Below are positions 56,470 through 64,000 of a DNA stretch of 64,000 bases, in pieces (position 1 is the first letter of the stretch; each line of letters begins with the position of its first letter). A model generated the notes under the pieces. That model saw only the letters and a program-made list of their open reading frames with translations, was not told where the DNA came from and did not search any database. The DNA comes from Eledone cirrhosa (taxonomy: Eukaryota > Mollusca > Cephalopoda > Octopoda > Eledonidae): the NCBI GenBank assembly GCA_964016885.1, contig OZ024760.1, forward strand, positions 1,569,392-1,633,391, written 5' to 3'. A program made the position numbers and the translations under genes.

Positions 56470-58427
56470 GAAATGCTGAAAGCATCTGGAACGGTGGGAC
56501 ACACTATGGTCACCCGGATAGTAAACCAAGTCATACAGAATGGGGTCGTTCCGAAGGACTGGCGCAGCAGCATCATCATTAGCTGCTACAAGGGTAAAGG
56601 TGATGCCCTAGATAGGGGAAACTATAGAGGCATTAAATTAATTGACCAGGTCATGAAGGTCACAGAAAAAGTAATAGTGCAACTAATCAGAGAGCGAATT
56701 GATCTAGACGAAATGCAGTTCGGGTTTGTGTCAGGTAAAAGTACAACAGACGCTCTTTTCATTGTACGACAACTACAGGAGAAGTACCTAGCTAAAAGTA
56801 AACCCCTATACTTAGCTTTTGTTGACTTGGAGAAAGCCTTTGACAGAGTACCCCGCTCGATTATCTGGTGGGCCCTTAGAAAACTAGGTGTTGATGAATG
56901 GCTTGTGAGAGCTATACAAGGCATGTATAAAGAAACAGCCAGCAAGGTTAGAATTAACAACGAATATAGTGAAGAGTTTAGCGTAAAAGTTGGTGTTTAT
57001 CAGGGCTCCGTCCTTAGCCCCCTACTATTTATTATTGCCCTTCAGGCTATAACAGAGGAGTTCAAGACCGACTGCCCATGGGAACTCCTATATGCAGATG
57101 ATCTAACGCTCATAGCTGAATCAATGGCTGAACTAGAGAAGAAATTCCAAACATGGAAGCATGGCCTAGAATCAAAAGGCCTTAAAGTTAACTTGTCTAA
57201 GACTAAAGTTCTAGTTTGTAGGAAGGAAAATAGGGCACCGGTCCCATCTGGGAAATGGCCATGCTCAAGGAGTAGGTAGAAACTCCATTTTATGTCCCAA
57301 ATGCAAAGTATGGGTACATAAAAGATGTAGTGGGATCACAGTGTAGTGGGATCACAGGTAAACTATCTAAGAATATAGATTTTATATGTGGCCGGTGCTC
57401 TGGTGCAATAAGTAGCAGCAAGTGGCCACAGAATACTAACTCATTCCATTGCACAGTTGGTTCTATAGAAATAGGGACAGCTTCCGTTACCTGGGTGATA
57501 AAATCAGCAGTGGGGGATGGTGCTCTGAAAGTACAGTAGCTAGGGTCAGAACGGGATGGAAAAAGTTCAGAGAGCTTATACCACTATTGGCCGCTAAAGG
57601 GTTCTCTCTAAAAATGAAAGGCAGGCTGTATGATGCCTGCATACGAACAGCAATGTTACATGGCAGTGAGACCTGGGCATTGTGTGCAGAGGATATACGC
57701 AGACTGGAGAGAAGCTTGCATGCTCCGCTGGATGTGTAATAGTAACATACGTGAACGGCAAAGCATAAACGTACTAAGGGAGAAATTAGAAATAAGAGGG
57801 ATCAGATGTTGTTTACTCGAGAGAAGGCTACGTTGGTATGGTCACGTGATGTGCATGAAAGACGACAGCTGTATAAAAAAGTGCAGGGCAATAAAAATAG
57901 ACGGTAGCCACGGAGTAGGCAGACCCAGAAAAACCTGGGACGACTTGATAAATTCCGACCTCACACACTTACACCTCTCCAAGACAATGTCACTGGACCG
58001 AGAGCTTTGGCGCTACACAGTAATAGAGAAGACCCGCCTTACCTAAGTACAAAGTGAAACCTACTACAGTCAGTAGGCACCTCTAACAAAATACACCCCG
58101 TCCCACTACCCCCACCCCATCCACACCACCCCTTCAATGTAAAGTTATGTTGGTGTCACAACATCCAGCCCGAAACAAATGAGGTCGTGTAGGTGTCACG
58201 ACAAAAAAACACACAGTCCACGCTGTAATGTGGCCGTGTAGGTAATACGGTAAAAACCTCCCAGTTCCACACTGTAAATGTGGTTGGTGTTAGGAAGGGC
58301 ATCCAGCTGTAGAAAACCAGCCAGACAGTCCTATGCGAGCAAGACAACCACTCTTGCCTCAAGTGGGAAAACTCTCGTCCAAACCCATGCTAGCGTGGAA
58401 TATGGACGTTAAACGATGATGATGATA
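56470..58427 (+). mobile_element. RTE-like LINE fragment with reverse transcriptase
   Basis: Reverse transcriptase motifs in order: AFVDLEKAFDRVPR (motif A), GVYQGSVLSPLLF (motif B), LLYADDLTLIAES (motif C, YADD). The same Cys/His cluster and C-terminal GSETWAL ... RLRWYGHVM ... GRPRKTW region as the 25.3-kb copy follow. Frames break at about 57265 (small deletion), 57326-57358 (16-bp tandem duplication) and 57470, so it is a pseudogene copy. It ends in the shared 3' tail and (GAT)n at 58427. Confidence 0.85.
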
Positions 58428-58654
58428 CATACATATATATAAATACATATATATGTACATGTATATATACATGTAAATATATTACACAAATAGAAGTGTG
58501 TTACACAGTGAGATGTGTGTAAAGAATTATTACAAGTGAGTTTTACCGTTATTGTACAGAGAACAGTATCTACAGGTTTAGCAATTAAATAGAAAAAAAC
58601 TAAGTCAGAATCAAATCACTGAATTAGAGTTTTAAATCACCACCAACCTTATAA

Positions 58655-58697
<43 letters not shown>

Positions 58698-58730
58698 TGT
58701 ATATATATATAAATATATATATCTATCTAT

Positions 58731-59600
58731 CTAAGGCGGGTAAAATTCCCGAGATCCATGGACGAGTTCTCTCCAGCGGTCTCTGTCCCTCATTATCGCT
58801 GCCATGTCCTGCATCTCCAACAGACCAGTGTCTGTCCTTAGGGCATCAACATACGTTAACCTTGGTCTTCCTCTTCTAGTGTGTCCATGTAGGGGCTCCC
58901 AAAGGAGCACTGAGTGCAATGTCAACTCTGGATGTCGGTGAGCATGTCTAGCCAACCTCAGTCTCCTCTGTGTCACTTTTGAGCTGACTTCTGGGATGCT
59001 CCCATACAGCTCTGAGTTTTTCATCCTCAGTGTATACTGATTAATGTTCAGAGCCATCCTCAGCATTCTCGTGTAGCACCCATCCACCATCTGAGTGAGT
59101 TTCTTGGTCAGTGTCCAAGTCCCAGACTCATACAGCAGCACAGACTCCACTACAGCAATGAAGAGGCGGATTTTCAGGTCTCTACGAAGGTCCGACTTCC
59201 ACACCGATCTCAAGCTGTGGCACGCCACCCAAGCCTTGCTCTTCCTCTCAACCACATCATCTTCCGATTTCCCAATCTTTGCTCCCAAATACAGGAAGTC
59301 CTCAACCAATTCCAGCGGCTTCCCGCCTACATTAGTGATCCCCTCTGGCTTCTCAACATTCTCTACCAGATATTTTGTTTTAGTCTCATTCATTCTCAGC
59401 CCCACACTCATCGACACAGTCTCAACTTCCCGCATCAAATCTTCTGCCTCCTTCACTGTATTTGTCACCAAAACTATGTCGTCGGCAAATTCAGCATCCG
59501 ATACCTTTTTCGCCCTAACTCTCCTGCTCTGAGCCGGTCCTACAGTAAAGCCAGAGTCCTGGTGTTTCTCCAGTGCAAGGCGCATACAATAGTCCACTAC
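58731..59600 (-). mobile_element. Second LINE family, C-terminal reverse transcriptase fragment
   Basis: An uninterrupted 288-codon frame on the minus strand. It contains DAEFADDIVLVTNTVKEAED (a FADD form of RT motif C), LRMNETKTKYLV, DFLYLGAKIGKSEDDV, LLYESGTWTLTKKL, QRRLRLARHAHRHPE and GRPRLTYVDALRTDTGL. It is a LINE C-terminus distinct from the RTE-like copies nearby: it has no Cys/His insert and a different C-terminal domain. The catalytic upstream motifs are missing (5' truncated). The clade could not be fixed by eye. Confidence 0.8.
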
Positions 59601-59654
59601 GATGATAAAAATGATATATATATATAAATATATGCATACATATATACATATACA

Positions 59655-60065
59655 TCATCATCATCATCATCATCATCATCAGGTTTAGCGTCCGTGTTCC
59701 ACGCTTGCATGGGTTTGGACGGGGGTTTTCCCACTTGAGGCAAGAGTGGTTGTCTTGCTCGCACAGGACTGTCTGGCGGGTTTTCTACAGTTGGATGCCC
59801 TTCCTAACACCAACCACATTTACAGTGTGGGGCTGGGAGGTTTTTACCGTGTTGCCTACACGGCCACATTACAGCGTGGACTGTCTGGCGGGTTTTCTAC
59901 AGCTGGATGCCCTTCCTAACACCAACCACATTTACAGTGTGGGACTGGGAGGTTTTTACCGTGTTGCCTACACGGCCACATTACAGCGTGGACTGTGTGT
60001 TTTTTGTCGTGACACCTACACGATCTCATTTGTTTCGGCCTGGATGTTGTGGGACCAACATAACT
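59655..60065 (-). repeat. RTE-like LINE 3' tail with internal 112-bp tandem duplication
   Basis: Begins (CAT)n and GTTTAGCGTCCGTG on the + strand, i.e. the reverse complement of the LINE 3' UTR at 26390-26620 and 58190-58427. A segment from CTGTCTGGCGGG to ACAGCGTGGA is present twice (about 59768-59880 and 59880-59992). Confidence 0.8.
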
Positions 60066-60119
60066 TTACATTGAAAGGGGCGGTGTGGGTGGGGTGGAGG
60101 TGGTGGGACGGGGGTGTGT

Positions 60120-60143
60120 TTTGATATACATGCATATATATAT

Positions 60144-60181
<38 letters not shown>

Positions 60182-60221
60182 GCATACATATATACATATA
60201 CATATACATGCATATATATAT

Positions 60222-60272
<51 letters not shown>

Positions 60273-60362
60273 TATGCATATATATATATATATATATAAA
60301 TATATGCATATATATATATATATATAAATATATGCATACATATATACATATACATATACATG

Positions 60363-60414
<52 letters not shown>

Positions 60415-60460
60415 TATACATATATATATATACATATATATGTATATATATATATATACA
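60120..60460. repeat. TA/CATA microsatellite with longer-period duplication
   Basis: TATATATGCATACATATATA-type blocks recur. Many long open frames of Tyr/Ile are artefacts. Confidence 0.85.
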
Positions 60461-60847
60461 ACACCAGCAAAGATAACAACAATAACAGTGAAAAACACAA
60501 GAAAATATTTTTGCAGCATATTTTTTTTTTTTGTCCATTTTATTAAATTGTTTTATTTTATGACTTTTTTTTTTTTTTTGTAATTTCTTTTTATTTATTT
60601 CTTCTAGAAATGAAATATAACTGACAATAGATATAACAAAACAACACAACTGTCCTCTCCCCCATCCATCCCCCACCCTTACCCTATCACATCTACCCCA
60701 CCCCACCACACCCACCCCACCTGTGAGTGAAAATAAAACAAAAACATCTCTTCTTAAATAATTCAATTCATATTTGTCTTACTTGACAAAACTTCAATTC
60801 AAAATTCATTCAACAACAACAACAATAACAACAATAATAATAATAAT

Positions 60848-62180
60848 GGTTTTTGATTTAGGCACAAGGCCAGCAATTTTGGGGAGGAAGGGAAAGTCGA
60901 TTAAATTAACTCCAGTACATTACTGGTACTTTATTTTATCGGCTCTGTAAGGATGAAAGAAAAAGCTAACCTCAGCTGAATTTGAACTCAGACCGTAAAG
61001 GGCCATAACTCTATGCTGCAAATCATAACAATAATAATATTATTATTAATAATAATAATAATGGTTTCTTATATAGGTACAATGCCAGCAATTTTGGGGG
61101 AGGGGAAAGTTGATTAAATCGACCCCCAGTGTATTACTGGTACTTTATTTTATCGGACCCCTGTAAGGATGAAAGGAAAAATTAACCTCGGCGGGATTTG
61201 AACTCAGACCATAAAGGGCCATAACTCTATGCTACAAAGCATGGTGTTCGAACCTCTACCGATGCTGCCAATCCACCACCCTCATACAGTAATAATGCTT
61301 TCTTTATAATAATAATAACAAAAATAATAATAATTGTTTCTACTTTTGGCACAAAGCCAGCAATCACCCAGTGCATTACTGGTACTTTATTTTATCGACC
61401 CCGTAAGGAGGAAAGTTTATATAGTAATAATAATAACAAAAATAATAATAATTGTTTCTACTTTAGGCACAAGGCCAGCAATTTGGGGAGAGGGGAAAGT
61501 CAATTAAATCGGCCCCAATACATTAATTATTAATAAAGATAATGATGGTTTGTAATTTAGGGCCCAATTTTGGAGGGTAGGGGCAAGGTCAATTTCATTG
61601 ACACCAGTATTTCGCTGGTACTTTATTTTATCAAAACCTCAAAATAATGAATGTCAAAGTTGACCTTGGATAGAACAAATACTGCAAAGCATTTTGTCCA
61701 ATGCTCTAACAATTCTGCTAAGCCACTAATCTCAAATGCAATTCTCAGGGAGATTCAGCATGACACAGTGTGTGACAAGACTGTCTCTTACAATTACAGC
61801 TACAACTCATTTTTTGGCTGCTGTGTGAAATAAAGCGTCTTGTTCAAGGACACAATGCACTGCTTGGAAGCTAACTAAAGGGCTGTAACTATATACCACA
61901 AAGCACGTTGTCTGACTCTCACATTATTTTGCCTAATAATAATAATAATAATAGCAATAACAACAACAACAATTATAATAATTGTTTCTTATATAGGCAC
62001 AAGGCCAGCAATTTTGGAGGAGGGGAAGTTGATTAAATTGACACCAGTGCGTGACTGGTACTTTATTTTATCGACCATGTAAGGATGAAAGGCAAGGTTA
62101 ACCTCAGCAGGATTTGAACTCAGATTGTAAAGGGCCGTAACTCTATGCTGCAAAGCATGGCATCCGACCCTCTGCCATAA
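60848..62180 (-). repeat. Cluster of at least five minus-strand SINEs of family A
   Basis: Reverse-complement copies at about 60848-61022, 61060-61280, 61333-61412, 61451-61536 and 61980-62180, plus a diverged one near 61545-61720. They are separated by (TAA)n. Each shows GGCACAAGGCCAGCAATTTT-like, TACTTTATTTTATCG and, where long enough, ATTTGAACTCAGA. This is the densest SINE cluster in the window. Confidence 0.75.
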
Positions 62181-64000
62181 TAATAATAATAATAATAGCG
62201 TAAACATTAAAATTTTAGATTAACATTTTCAATCATATATTTTCCCCTCTTCCATCCCCCTCCCCATCAAAACAGAAATTTACAGTGTTGTTTATTTGTG
62301 TCTTTTATAATATTCTGTTTGTTATTTTTTATATAAATCAATTTAATTTAATCTTTTTTTTTTTTTTTTTTTTTCAAAACCAAATATTCAGAAATTGAAC
62401 GTCTTCATAATTTAATCGAAAATTATGCTTTAGAATGTGAAATTTGATCTTTTCTTAAAATGAATAATAATAATAATAAGTAAATAAATAAATAAATAAA
62501 ATAGCACTTGGCACTTCCATAGTTATATAAACAACATAAACCTTTAGGGAGAAAATAAACAAATTTAAATATTTAAAAAATTATTTATATTAAACCACAC
62601 AAAAATAAACAAAAATAAAAAGAACAATACAAATTTAACCAATAAATGAATATCCCTGGCTTAAGTTTGTGGCTTATAAACTTAATATATTGCTATCCTG
62701 GGAATTGAACCTTTATTAAGTATTTCTGGCTAGTTTTGGGGCCTTAAGACTTAATACATCCTTTTTCTAGGAATTGAATACATAAAAAATATCTCTGGCC
62801 TAATTTTGAGGATTGAAAACTTTGTGTATTGCCATCCCAGGAATTTGATTTTTAATAATTATTCTTGACAAATTTTGTGGTATTAAACTTGAAGCATCAC
62901 TGTTTAGTGTTTTACAGAAATTTCACTAACCTTGAGATTGAACCAATAAACTTGATTCATGTCTTGTTTTGTTCACAGAATCTAATTATCAAACTTATTA
63001 AATATGATGCATCCATAAGCTGCATAGAACTAAGGCAACCTATCTAAGAAAGCAGTCACTCCAAAAGTAGAGAAAACACTGGCTCTGTATATGTAACGAA
63101 GGCAACTTGTCTACGTGAGCAGTCACTTAAAAAAAATAAAACTACATGATGAAGATATGGCCTCTATATGTTGTTGTGAAGGCAACCTTTCTAGGAAAGC
63201 AATCTCTCCAAATAAAAACTAATACAAGAATACAGGGAAGACAGAACAATTAAGTCTTGACAGACAACCTCTCTAGTGCTGGTGGCATGATAAGATGCAC
63301 CTAGTCCTATGCTGTAAGGTGGTTAGTTATAGGAAAGACATCCAGCTTGAAAAACCACACCAAATTTATGAAATACATAACCATCATATATTTATTATTA
63401 GTACCAGTATTATTTTTCCTTTAGAGAAATTTCACTATGATCATCATCATCATCATTTAACGTCTATAATTCTATGTTTGTATGGGTTAGATAAATTGTC
63501 ATATTATGAGACATGAGACAAGTCAGATCAGGAGACCATTTCATGTTCATACGGAGACTGTTTCTCGAATGTAAATTAGCGCTTGCAGCTCGCCTGATGA
63601 GCCATATCTCATGCGGCCCATTTCTAAAAAAAGGTTGCTTGTGCCTGCTTTAAACACTTGAAACAGACCTGGCGAAAAACTGTCTCTGGTGTTATGAAAT
63701 AAAACCACTTATTTTAAAGGGTTCCAATTTAAGTAAAAATTTGTAAAGACAATTTTATATATGAACCATATATTAAGTTACTATTAAAACTATTAATTGA
63801 TTGAAATACAGATTCATATTTTTTTTTAAATCTTCCCAAATAATATTATATAGGAACCATGTTAAGTTACTCTCTTAGTAATGAAATGATTAATAATTGT
63901 AGTAAATCACTCAATATTTTACATTAATTGAAATATATCTTTTATATCAATTAAAATATTTCAAGCTAATATACGAGAGCTATAAAGTAAATTACTATCT
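62180..64000. other. AT-rich 3' end of the window, no gene recognised
   Basis: A poly-T run at 62350-62373, ~85-bp imperfect tandem repeats at about 62650-62905 (GGAATTGAAxxxxTTAATAA-like), ~75-bp repeats at 63035-63225 (GGCAACCTTTCTAGGAAAGC-like), a retroelement tail at 63438-63560 and single units of the 190-bp repeat at 63650-63990. Confidence 0.55.
63438..63560 (-). repeat. Diverged LINE/SINE 3' tail fragment
   Basis: (ATC)n then TTTAACGTCTATAATTC and TGTATGGGTTAGATAAATTG, a weaker match to the same tail. Confidence 0.55.

Overview
The window is animal nuclear DNA, most likely from a coleoid cephalopod and probably an octopus. The reasons are dense tRNA-derived SINEs of octopus type, RTE-like LINE fragments with (GAT)n tails, very abundant TA/CA microsatellites and minisatellites, and one spliced gene whose product reads as an Eyes absent (EYA) protein. 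No bacterial, viral or CRISPR features were seen. || The only protein-coding gene recognised is the 3' half of eya on the + strand. Seven exons run from 8063 to 27053. They encode about 242 residues of the C-terminal EYA domain (a HAD-type tyrosine phosphatase that also binds SIX proteins), ending at a natural stop. The exon carrying the catalytic DxDxT motif was not found and should lie upstream, so 1-8062 is presumably intron. The last five exons occur twice: 20409-27053 and 30267-35845. The two blocks share introns and repeats and encode the same protein. They are separated by a 200-N gap, and the second block starts inside the same 21-bp minisatellite that precedes the first. The simplest reading is two overlapping haplotype contigs left unmerged in the assembly, not a gene duplication. 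The haplotypes differ by a 1.28-kb LINE insertion, a SINE-internal indel, microsatellite lengths and minisatellite structure. || Layout. 1-8062: intron with SINEs, a nested LINE tail, a (CCA)n minisatellite with an inverted partner, an inverted SINE pair, simple repeats, a TTAA-flanked MITE interrupted by a SINE, and a 48-bp minisatellite grown from a retroelement tail. 8063-10254: two eya exons around a palindrome and a mariner fragment. 10.28-15.55 kb: about 200 copies of a ~24-bp minisatellite with 488-bp higher-order repeats. 17.6-20.37 kb: 21-bp minisatellite. 20.4-27.6 kb and 27.8-36.4 kb: the two copies of the eya 3' exons. 36.4-64 kb: no gene recognised; SINEs, MITEs (hAT-, pogo-, mariner- and piggyBac-like), foldback elements, a 52-bp minisatellite, and fragments of two LINE families. 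|| The most interesting non-coding signals are two different hammerhead-ribozyme folds in eya introns, each present in both haplotype copies. One is on the minus strand inside a palindromic element (21931-22020 and 31847-31936). The other is on the plus strand (25196-25264 and 35264-35332). Both have the full conserved core and three closable stems. Weaker relatives, a covarying hairpin element, and a PHD-type zinc finger inside a LINE reverse-transcriptase reading frame are reported separately. All calls come from reading the sequence by eye; no alignment or folding program was run.
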